This document shows positions 35,001 through 47,000 of a DNA stretch of 64,000 nucleotides, one piece after another (the first letter of the stretch is position 1; every line of letters begins with the position of its first letter). Source of the stretch: Anodontia alba (lineage: Eukaryota > Mollusca > Bivalvia > Lucinida > Lucinidae). Under the pieces are notes generated by a model. It was not told where the DNA came from, searched no databases, and saw only the letters and a program-made list of their open reading frames with translations. Position numbers and translations under genes: made by a program. The stretch spans positions 78,637,869-78,701,868 of the forward strand of contig OZ024828.1 in NCBI GenBank assembly GCA_964016985.1. The letters run 5' to 3'.

Positions 35001-38000
35001 TAAGAATAAAAGAAATTCTGAATTGTTAAAAAGTGTTAAAATAATACCTTATACTGCAGTGATTTTTTACCTGCGCATCCCGAGTCCCATACTCACATTT
35101 TTTTGCTTTGGGACTCATACTTTAAATCTCAGTGAGTCCCCAGACTCACAAAATCATAGCGGAAAGTTCTGTAGTGGATGCAATTATTTTATAGTAGGAC
35201 TCTCTTTATAAAGCCCAGGCAAGTCCTGGGACTCGTAGGTATAAAATTGTAAATAAATCACTGATACTGATTAGATAATGTTCCATGGTGGTTTTGTTGT
35301 ATTAGGAAGATTAACCCTTAAGACGCCAAACACAACAATTGTCGTCTGCTTTGTCTTCTGCCGAATACTTTAAGAGTCATTGTTGCAAAAAGTGTGGGCC
35401 CAGATCAGACTGCTTCTCTAGTAGCAGTCTGATCTAGTAGCAGTCTGATCTGGGTCCAAACTGTTTGCCTATATGCAAAAGGTATGTTTGAAACGTTTGC
35501 AAGAAGATGCAGCAAACGACATAAACAAACGACATTTTCAGATGTAGGTTTTCTTGGCACTTTAAGAGTTAAGAGTTCACATTTTCTAAAGGGCCAAATT
35601 CTCTAGAAAAGAGAGACAGATTCCATGTACTCTTATATTTCAATAATTAAATGTTGCTAATACATAAATCTTCATGATCAAAATCAGTCATCCTATGTTG
35701 TCAACACTTATTTATTGTTAATAAACCTAAAAGGCATATGCTTTCATCATGAATAAATGAATCATACGCAAATGCAAATGCTAGTTTAATTATAAAAAGT
35801 ACAATCTAATGATTTGAAACAAAAATAGAATTTTGTTCCTATAGTTGAGCAGACCACAGCAAAACCTACAGTATGTGCCTACAGTGAAGACTAAGATCAG
35901 AACCCATCCGGTCAGTCTAATCCGCACAGAAAGGCTTTGGCTAATTGGCTGTTGCCCAGCTAAGACTCTCATTAGACTGTCCGATGCCCACATTGACCTG
36001 TGCCCTCCCCGAGCTCACCTGCAATCTTGTAGGTTTTGCTATCCCTCGGCTCAATCATAAATATTTGTAAGTCACCTTGATCAGTCATCCTAAGTAGTCA
36101 TTATTCATTTATCAGAGACTTAAAGCAGAGCTTATTCAGCATCAGTATCACAATCGCTGTTGGTTTCTAAGATATCAGGTTCTGGTAGTCTATCTCTGAC
36201 ACTTTGATGGGAAGGAAGAGATTTATAAAATTCATGATACTCTGATGGAATCACTCCAGACTTACAGAGATTCAGCAAGTCTTTCTTTTTTGCTGCTGAG
36301 ATCGGCAGCTTGGACTTGTATCTCCTTGGCAGTACATCACTGGGAGAAGCATCAGTGGTACGTCCACGTTTGCTACCAGATACCTTGATGCTTTGAAATT
36401 CCTCATCGTAGTCATACTTTATGAAGAATGTGTCCGGACAGTCTTCTTGGAAACGCATCCATCTGATTTTTGTCCAGATAACCCTCTTTCCTTCTGCGGT
36501 TATTTTCACATTTTTTATCTTCTGAGTTTTCATCTGTTTGAAGTCTATGATGTCTCCATGTTTGATTGGGACAACAGTGTAGGGATTCTTTCGTCTGGCC
36601 AACCGAATGACTGTATCCCATTGACTCGGAACGTAAATAGCCGTTTTCTTCTTTGCAAATTCAATCCCTGCATGCATTGAGTCACACTCCATGTGTGTAT
36701 GTCCACTTTCCAAAAAATTGTGGTCAATAAGTTTAATATTGTTACTAGCTGTTACTGCATCAAGAAGGCTTGTTGCTATTATTTGGTTCCTATTCTGGCC
36801 TCCACATGCATCCGAGTAAAAAATAACATGGTCAATATTTAGGGGCAGTGAAAGTAACTGCAATCTTAAACATGTGGCTACTTCACAGGACCCTCTTCCT
36901 CCTTCCGTTTCCGACCAGACATAACATGTTCCAGCTTGATTGCTTAAGTTATAAACAGACAGATTATAGCAGCACAGTTTGCCCATATAATACATTAGAC
37001 TGACTAAAGTGCAAGGTGTGTATAAGACTGATTGTAGATCAAAGGTTGCCACGAAGATATTTGATGTTGTTTTGGAGGTTTGCTTGTCACTTTCCTTTTC
37101 CTGCCTAGCACGAACTTTCCTGGACTGATGTTTCTCGTATTCAGTCTTTATTTCATCTGTCATCAATGTGTCCTCAGAAAGAATCTGGTTGTATCTTGTG
37201 CAGGTATTACACTGATCCTTTTTAGGGACATGGAATGAAAAATTGAATTCTTCATTGAACGTTCTCCTGTATACAGCTTTACTTACAGGTTTGTCTGAGT
37301 TTTGGAGGCATTTTTCCTGATACAACTCGTACATCCTTGAAATATTTAATTCTGGTCCCAGGAACTATCTGTTAGAATCCTTTCTCACATAGTGACCATC
37401 AACTTTAGGAAAGGAGGTAATATGCTCTCGGACCAGATCCAGTGTTTCTCTGTGTGTCTTATTATGTGGTATATGCCTACCTCTGTTTTCAGTGCTGTGA
37501 AATCGTCCTCCAGACTTGTTGGACAAGGCATGATTAATGTATGCTTCTCCAATATTCAGAGTGGCAGAAAAGAACTTTTTGCAGACTACATATTTTTGCC
37601 CTTCGTTCTCTAGTGTGTATGATCGGCTTACCATTCGTCTCTTCTCTTTCACCTCATCATTTTCATCTAAATATGTCTTTGTTTTCTTTTCCACCACACA
37701 GGAGCATACAAAATCTTTTTGTCGCTCATATGAAGCAAGTGACCAGAATGAACTGAAAATCTGCTTTCTGTTCTCTTCTGAAAAATTTGAAGTGCACTTG
37801 AATCTGCAGCTCTTACAAGGTTGTTTCATTGTTTTTTCTTGAATTATTTTGCCAGTGGAGCTCTTGTACTCCTGTCCACTTAGTCTTAATCTTTTCCTTA
37901 TATTCTTCTTCCAGTTTTCAGGTGTGGACTTACGCTTTCGGGCTAGTTTTCTTTTTACTGGTGTGATAAATTTAGCTGATTTTCTTGGTGTTAACTTTTT

Positions 38001-41000
38001 CGGAGAACATATGCTTTCTAAGGAGGATTTGTTACTATAATCTGTAGTAGATGTATTATCATATGGAGCTTTGTCTGGCAAGGTGCCATTTTGAATGTCC
38101 AATGGATCTGCTACATACTGTGGCTCAGCTTCTTCACAGATTCTAGCTGTGCTTACATCTACATTGGCTTCTGACCTTTCAGGAATGATGACTGTTTCAC
38201 AGTTATTGACCTCCTGTGGGGTGGTAACTGGTCCTGTGTCTAGTTCTTCATCTGCCTCTGTAATAGAAATCTGAACGGCTGTAAATACTTCAGTTTCACT
38301 TGAAGTACTCTGGGACCCATTCTGCACTAGTGACTGGCTTTCATCTGGCTGCATTTTGGAATGTGTTTCAGATGATAAAGCTTGACTTAGTGTACTACAC
38401 TTTATGCAGCCATCATAATGTTCAGAGATACCTGGTGACGAAATATACGCTAGACAGACAGGCTCAGATTCATTGTGTTGTCCGAGTGTAGGCTGTACTT
38501 CAATGACTGGCTGTTCTGGTTTGCTGGAATATATACGCACGGTGCGTTGACTCCAGTTGGCGAGGGCTAATGGTAACAAGTCACCAGCTCTGTTGGACCA
38601 GTAACCATTTTGTCTCAAGGTTTCAATTTGTTTGAAGTATGCTTTCAAAAAAGTTAAGTCATCATCGTTTGCGTTTCTATTTAGCAGAAACCCAGTATAT
38701 TCTTCAACGTTTTCTTCTAGATGTTGACAGAGTTGCTGCCGCAGGTGTTGCCTACTGTAATCTTCCCCCAATGTCATCCTAGCAGCTTCAAAAAAGCAAT
38801 TGCCATCAGGAATGACTGTTTTTCGGATAAATCCATTGCTGAATAGAAGCTGATCTAGTCTATTTTCATGTTGGAGTTCAATCATTTTCCTCCTTTCTTC
38901 CTCTTCTTTACTCTCTTCCTTGGCTTGTTGAATCATGGCAAGGTAGCAGAGGTTATCAGTTTGATTATTTAGCCTGTTACATTGCTGCTCAGAAGACTGT
39001 CCTTCAAATAATGTTTTTTTAACTCTGGTTTGTTTCACTTGTTTGACATTTCCATCTACATTTGCTTGGTTTTTCTCGTTTATTATCTTCTTAGCCTAGC
39101 TTTCTTTGTCAGATACTTTCTTTTTCTTTCCAGCTTTATCTACGCCCCTTTCTGTTTTTTTCTCTGATACTCTTGCATGAGACTTGTCACCTTTTCTTTT
39201 CATTGCTAATCCTCTCTTTGGTTTATTTTTCCCATCAGATGAATTTGCACAATATTCTGAATCAGTTGAATTGATTTCTGTATCACTAAGATTATAAGTA
39301 TCATCACTATCTTCAATTTGTGCTAATGCTGTAGCTTCATTTCGTAAGACACTTAAAGGTACATCATCATCAGAGCTTTGTGACTCAGATTGTTTCCGTT
39401 TGATGCCTTTTCTTTTACCTGAATTTGAGCATAATTTCACTCCCTTTATATTATTTTTGCACTGTTTCTTATTTCTTCTTGATTTTTTCGGCTTTTCTTT
39501 GTTTGTGCCTTTTTTGCTGGCTTTTCCTTTATTTTTCAATGAAAATGTGGATGCCCATTTCTTTACTCTCTTCCTCTCAATCGCAGCAAAGTGAATTTTA
39601 TCATTTTTTCTACGGGAGACTTTTGATGAACCTGATATTTTAGATTTCTTAGTTAATGTTTTGCCTTGTATAGTTCTCTTTCTCTTTTGGTTTATATTTA
39701 AATTTTTATGAACTGTTGACTTTTTGGGGCTTGAGTGTGACTTTAAACTTGACGCAGACCTAGATTTGTCATTAAAAAGACTGCCAGAATTTGCACTGTT
39801 CTTAACACTACCATTAGCGGTGTCACTGGGTTTGGCATTTTCAGAACTATCTGCTAAGGTTATTCCCTTCAAAATTGCATCATTCATGAACATTTGATGT
39901 TTAACTTGTTTTGTTTCCTTATCCTCAGTTCCTCCATCTTCTTCTGCATCTTTAAAGTATGTTTGAAACTGATTGTCATTAGGTTCAGCACTAATAACCA
40001 CATTGTTCCAATTGTCATTTAATGATTCATTGCTTGGCTGTGTTTCATTGGAAAGTATTATATTATTGGAAAAGTCATCCAAACTATGGTCGGTACCAAG
40101 GTTTTCACATCCTTGATTAGAGGTTCTTTTAGCAGTCAGATTATCGTTATCCTCTAGATGGGTAGTTACATGTTTGCATTCTGCAACATCTGCCTGTTGA
40201 GAAATTTGACTTTTTGCTTGTACTGGTTCACTACAGTGATTGCCTTTGTTTGGATAATTGCTTTCTTGATCAGTTTGTAACAGTGGGTCCTTCTTGAAAT
40301 CTGTCGGTTCTACTTCGCCAGCATAAGGAGCTGTTTGAAAACAGGCCTCATCATCAGACCAGTCAGACCAAAAGGGATCATCCATCCTACAAGTAAACAG
40401 TTATTGTCTGTTAGGTATATTCCTTTCTTGAGAATCATGCTAGGAAACCTTGGGAGGGGAGTGGTGAAGTGTAGTTTTATCATACTGTACTATTTGTTAA
40501 GTTTGTTTCTCTTAAACATTCTAAAATGAGCCAACTTTTCGTATATGTGCGACCAGCTAAGACTTTGGTCTGGTTACACCATACATAGTTCCACTTGAGC
40601 CTACATTTTCATTCTTTCGATAGCTAGGGATATCTCTATGGCATACGTTGCCATTTATGGTTGTTTTTCACAGCATGGCTGATATCAATCTTCCATACAT
40701 ACAATGCTGATGTTCAGGTAGATGTGGTCATGCGCAAGTAAAAAGTGCTTAGGAGTGCATGGCAGGGTTATGAACCATAAGGTGACTAGAGATGGCTAAA
40801 TAACAGTGTATAAAACGATAAATATCCCAGCAGTTAGCCTAAGGATAGAATAGTATTTTTCACCTGAGCCAATAAATTCTAAACCGATACACAGTGTGTT
40901 TGAACAGACCCATGAATACATGGCCGGAGCAGTGCCCAATTTCAGTTCTTTAAACGCACATGTTCAGCAGTTACATGTACACGGGACCAGTTAAAGAGAC

Positions 41001-44000
41001 GGATACTTGCCTGATGCTTTCTGGCGAAAGAATGTGCACAATACTGGTTAACCGCTTAGAGGACTAAGCCTGCCCAGTAAACGTGTGGTTAGGTAAACTG
41101 ACCGCGCTCGACATGATCCCATTGGGTTGACTGGGCCATAAAACCTCAACAAAAACAAACAAAAACTTGCCTGATACTTTCTCTAGGCTTGTATCACAAG
41201 AGGCTCTGGCGAAACTACACATACGCTCGTATGCCCAGGCCCTACTGAATCTTGTTATTTGCATTTTCAGCAAGTACCCTTTTCACATGGTTTGGCTCAT
41301 TTAAATAAAATTAAATATATTAAATAATTAAAGGACTCACCTTTATTGCAAACAAACTCCTCAAAACTCCATATGAACAAACAACAACAACAAAGGAGCT
41401 TTCTAACTATATAAACTGCAAGATAGCTGAGTACATACTGAGAAAACAAGAATAATTTCTTTCATTAAAATGCCAAAACATATTATTGCCAGATGTGTAA
41501 TAAGTAGTTGAAATGGAAAACTTTAATGTGTTAACCAGACACATGTATCTTTAATAGCAGTGTTTCAGATCTGTTTTCTCTAAAATAATGACTAATGACA
41601 TAAGAGCCAGAACAGCATAATTAGTAGTTAAAGGGACATGGCCGTCAGAAAATAAAACATAAATGACATTTTATGAGGGCCAGATCCATGTACATCTAAT
41701 TACTGTGGTTTGGCTCAAAAGTTTTAGTTTCATCATGATGCATTTCTAGATAGGCAAAATGAGGTAGCTCCAGATACTTGGTTTTGGCATGAAAGAAATT
41801 CTTAAATATAATAAAATTGTCAAAACCAAAACATCGTATTTCGATATACAACATTTTAGCGTGACAAAGGCTGTATCTTATAATAATTCTATCAAATGCC
41901 AAAGTCTAGTAACAGCATTTGTGCTGTTATGGCTGAAGTTGAGAGTAGCTAACTGAGATAATTGGTTTGGGTTTTAATTAATAACTGTAAAACTAATTAA
42001 GATATTGTTTTGAAATTTTCACAGATTAAAGGCAGTAATATGCTTAATCATAAAACGCAAAAAGGTAAAATTCGATAAAAATGTCCGATACAAGGTTTTG
42101 GCGTTAACCCCTCGATATTTGCTGAAAAAATGTGAGTAGCTTTTGCAGCTACTCACATTTTTCAGCAAAAATACCTGTGACTTAGATATTGTACTTACTA
42201 GAACAGTTGACATTTTGACCACTAACAAGTTCTTAGGCTAACAATGCTTTGAACAACTGGGCCCAGTAATTTGTGAAACTATCTTGTTGCATGAAGGATC
42301 CAGTTCAGAGTAATATTATTTATTTTCAGCTGGTTTGGGTGAATTTAAATTGCGAGATATTAACGATGAAATAAACAAACTGTTACGAGAGAAGGGTCAC
42401 TGGGAAGACAGGATTAAAGAACTTGGTGGACCAGATTATAGGGTAACTATCAATGCTTCAGATAAATACATGTAAACTGTGCAGTCTGAGTTTGGTCTGT
42501 GCTAATCTGTTTAATGTAGCTCTAAATAAGAGGAGGTATCAGGTAAATAGTTTTCTTATTTCTCCATGAAAACATATGTTGTGGGTACTCATTAGAAGTG
42601 CTCAGCACTTCTAATGATTTCCCACAACATATGTTTTCATGGAGGAATAAAAAACTATTAATATTTTTTTGGTTGAAAAAAAAAAGGGCCTAATCTGGTG
42701 CTATGTCAAGGTGTAAGAAATCACAGACTGGTCAGATAGGACTACTGTCCTTTCGACATCTCTTTGAAAGATGTTTTATGCTTGGCGTTTTATTTTGACC
42801 ATATCTTCTCAGAAACCATTTTTTCCTTTCTGTTAGAAACCAATTTTCCTTTCTGTATCTGTGTTTTGTTCTCAAATACTTACCCTAAAATTAAACTTAT
42901 GGCTAAAAATTGGTCTGACCTATGCAATTTCAATAGTTAATTTTTTTTTTTTTTTTAATTTTTGTTTAAGAAAATAATTTTTAGTTTTCTTTGCTAAATT
43001 TGAATTATTGATGTTTCACAACAATATTGTGAACATTACAGTAAAATTGAATAAGCAAAACTTGTTGAAAATCTGCCTCCAAGCTACCAACTCTACAGAT
43101 TTCTGCATAATTTGCTTTCATTTTTCTGTGGACATATTTAATTTTTTAAAATCAATGACTACAGTGAAAGTTTTTGTGCATAAGTAGGTATGAAAAATGG
43201 TTTAACACAGATATTCAGAATTGCTGAAATCGTTCCATTCAGATATCCAAGATGGCTGCCATAGCAGCCATCTTGAAATTCTTCAGATGACATCTAATCC
43301 CAAACAATAAGTCAGATTGAGCTGAAACTTGATGGACTACTTTGGAGAGTTATAGAGACTCAGAATTGCTAAAATCGTTCTTTTCCCATATCCAAGATGG
43401 CCACCTTGGACGCCATCTCCTCCCAAACCGTAAGTTGGATTGAACCAGAACTTGATGGGAAGCATCACAGTGACACAGAGATTCAGAATTGCTAAAATCC
43501 TTCCGTTCAGATATCCAAGATGGCTGCTATGGCCATGGTTCTTCAAACGACATCTCATCCTAAACCATAGGTCTGATTGAGTCAAAACGTAATTGGAGGC
43601 ATTGAAGCGACATAGAGATTCAGAATTGCTAAAATTGTCAGCCTTCTAGAAAATCTTCGAACAACATCATTCTCTGGCTATCTTGTAAGTCTTCAGTTGT
43701 TATCTGCTCCCGAACAGTAAGTTGGATGGAGGGGAAACTTGATGGAAGGCATTGGGGCAGCATGGAGATTTAGAATTGCTAAAATGATTCCGTTCTGATA
43801 TCCAAGATGGCCACCATGGCAGCCATCTTGAAAATCTTGAAATCACATCTGCTACCGAAGGGTAAGTCTGATTGAGCTTAAACATGATGGGAGGCATTGG
43901 GGTGATATGGAAATTCAGAATTGCTAAAATCCTTCTGTTCCAATGTCCAAGATGGTGGCCCTCTTGAAATTCTTCAAATCACATCTCCTCCCAACCAGTA

Positions 44001-47000
44001 AGTCAGTTTGAGCCAAAACTTGATGGGATGCATCGGGGTGAAAGGGAGATTCAGAATTGCTGAATCATTCAGTTCCAGTGACCAAGATGATGTCCATGGT
44101 GGCAATCTTAAAACTCTTCAAATAACATCAGATTCTGAATTGCTAAAGGCAATCTGATCTGATAGCCAAGATGGCCACCATAGCACAATGTAACATATCA
44201 TGATCAGACTAATCCAGGTGAGCCATCTCGGGCCCATTTGGGCCTCTAGTTTATTTAAGTATAAGTCTGCACTTCTTAACATATAATGGGATGATTCGCA
44301 AAATATCTAAGACAAAAGTGTGGCTGGGTAGGCCTATATAGTGTTTTATTACTCTTACTGCCCTAAGAAACTTTATGGAAATCAGTTTAAAGGTGTAAAA
44401 CTTATTCATGGGAATGACCCACTTTTTTATAATTGACATTCAGTAAAGAAAAAAATACTTCAAAACGTCAAAAGGCCAATTTAAACGACTTTATTTCAAC
44501 GTAACTTATATTATCAGTTTATCAGATCGGCTACTTGCCCCATCGTTTGATTACATATACTTTATTGATTTTTCAGTTGAAGAGTGCAAGGGAGATAACA
44601 GTGTGAAAGAGGTCTGTTTAATGAAACTTGATACACTGATAGAGGGCCATGGGGGGAATTGCAGAATGCAAGAACCATAACCCTGTCACCAGTATTTACT
44701 GAGTTACTTCCTTCTTAATTTTTGCAATGAAAAAGCCTGTCCGGAGCATATATCTGAAAGTATAGAGGGGGATTAAATGAAACGTGATACATTGATAGAC
44801 GGCCATCAGAGGAAGTGCAGAATGCAAGAACCATAACTCTGTCGCAAGTAATTACAGAGTTATTTCCCTTCCTTATTTTTGCATTAGTAAGCTTGTCCTG
44901 AGCATATCTCTAAAAGTATTGAAGATAAATAAATGAAACTTAATAGTGATAGAGGGCTATGAGCGGAAGTGCAGAGTGCAAGAACCATAATCCTATTGTC
45001 AGTATTTATAGATTTTCCCTTCCTAATTTTTGCAATATTAAATTTGCCTGGTGCATATCTCTGAAAGTATAAAAGAGAATCAAATGAAACTTGATACATT
45101 GAGAGACGGCCATCAGTGATATGAACCGGACAAATTTAATATTGCAAAAATTACTTTTTCACTAACATAACCCTCCAACTACTGCGCATCTTTGGGGAGC
45201 ATCCTTCAGTTTCACCGATTCTTTTGTTTAATTTAATATAACACTTTATGTGCAGTTTTACAGTTTGTCTGTTGACAAGCACTGACAGCCATAACCCTAG
45301 TCCTGCTGAACCCAGATATACCATGCCTTTGCAAACAGTGCAGAGCCAGATCAGTTGGCCTCTGAACTTCAGAAGAAGCCAGCTTATCTGGATCTGCACT
45401 TTTTGCGATTAAGTATGCAAATTTATGTATCTCAACAATTTGGATCAAGTAATCTGATTGGCTGAAAGTTGGAAATTGGCATGGCATCTTAATTTATTCA
45501 GCAGGAAAAGGGTTAACATGATATAGCCAGAATAGATGGTGAAAGAAAATGGTCAGGCCCGGTTCTTGAATGTTAAATGAAAAAGAAAATAAGCTGCTCA
45601 GTGAGAAAACCTACCTTCTAACATGGGTGCCCAGTGAAGATACACATCAGCCTGTGCATTCACATAGTCTGATCAGAATCTTCACTTGGACTATTTTGGA
45701 TAGCCGAGGGAGCAAAGTTTCTTCATGCCAGCAACAAAGAGTCATAAAACTGCAGAGGTGCTCAGGCTGATTTGAGTCTTCGATGGACACATCGAGGGTT
45801 GAGCGCAAGACTGGCGTAAGTCAGATGGTTGTTTTTCCCCAAACCTAATCTCCTCACCATGAAGGCGTTATGAAGATTACAACATTTCTTTCTGTAAACA
45901 TTTCTTTCTGTAAACAATGAAAATTAAGGTGCCATTGCTCGTATGAGCAATGGCACCTAAATTTGCATTGTTTACAAAGGGGTCCAAGTTGCCCCTAAAC
46001 AAGGGTTTCAAAAATATGTTTGAGTTACCATAGTTTTGCGCTGAACCCTCGACATGTTTTTTATATTGCAGCTCAGATGCTAGAGCTGTCAAATATTTCA
46101 TTTATTGCCATTCTATGTAGCCCAGAATAATGGCCATTTACAAGTGATTTACAGAGATATCCTTATCCACTGTCAGAAATTGGCTATTACATTTAATACC
46201 CTGCCATACAGTAGCAGTTGGGTATTATGGTTTCATGTTGGTTGTCCATGTGTTTGTTCAATCGTCTGTCTGTATTTTGATAACTTGAGTAAATATCAGT
46301 GGATTTTCACCAAATTTCATATATGCATTGGTATTGTGGAGATCTGGTTTCTGATTGCTAATGGGCAAATTTCAGCTATTTTTGACAGACCCACCTCTTG
46401 ATAATGGTAGGGTATTATTAATATACATTAATAATATGTAGCTCTTTATGATATTTTTGTTTTTCAGAAAGTGGGACCAAAAATGTTGGACCATGAAGGG
46501 AAGGAAGTACCTGGAAATAGAGGATATAAGTAGGTGACAAGTTGTTGATAAGCAGAGTGCTCTATTCAGTATTTTCCTTATACATGTATTCTCAATGAAA
46601 ATATATGTTGTGGCATCTCCTTAGAAGTATCTCTCTTATATTCTGCTAATCCAAGAAGGGCAGTTGTATTTCAGGTCTTCCGGGGAACTTTCTTTTCATT
46701 GGTCAAAGGTTTATAGTTAAACAGCAATTTCTTTAGGCTCATAAAACCCCTTTATTCCACCATGCTGCTGGCCCTCCTAAGTTTTATAGCCTCCTGCCAC
46801 AATGTTTATTATTATCAGCCTGTGTATTACCAGACTGTGTGTGGTATTTGCAGTAGAACTTTTTCTTTGTCAGATGTACATTAGTTTCATAAAGGATTCA
46901 GAATGGAAATGACAGTGAAAATGCATAATTGTTCTTTATACGAGTAGATAGTTGTTGAGACTGTTGTATAAATTTTACTTCAAAGGCTGTCGTTTTGAGG

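Larger units (their letters stand above)
34161..42114 (-). mobile_element. DNA transposon encoding an OTU-domain transposase-like protein
   Basis: About 7,954 bp. Left end CGTGGGGTTAAAGCCAAAAC and, on the complement, right end CGAGGGGTTAACGCCAAAAC. Similarity continues about 15 bp further (TATCG and CATTTT blocks). Flanks are ATAT at 34157-34160 and 42115-42118. Subterminal regions repeat GCCAAAAC/GTTTTGGC. One 4.25-kb frame on the minus strand (40385-36132) is the only protein-coding segment. Later insertions lie inside it: a TTAA MITE (35311-35572), a foldback (35845-36054) and a SINE-A piece (41015-41158). The family name is not recognised; boundaries are supported by the split host MITE. 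Confidence 0.8.
33821..42264. mobile_element. MITE family C copy split by two later insertions
   Basis: Left part 33821-33875 (GGGCAAGTTGTTCAAAACTA) resumes at about 34128-34160 (TGATCATTAAATATGGCATA). It ends with 42115-42264 (ATATTTGCTGAAAAAATGTG to GAACAACTGGGCCC). The order matches, on the complement, the intact copy at 14464-14699. The interruptions are MITE C 33876-34127 and the 7.95-kb transposon 34161-42114. Confidence 0.85.

Noticed and set aside
37392..38491. Plus-strand frames opposite the OTU transposase
   Set aside because: Shadows of the long minus-strand frame; no domain or codon support.
36132..40385. Three independent genes
   Set aside because: All three segments are in one frame separated by single TAG codons, and the domains follow the order expected for one protein.
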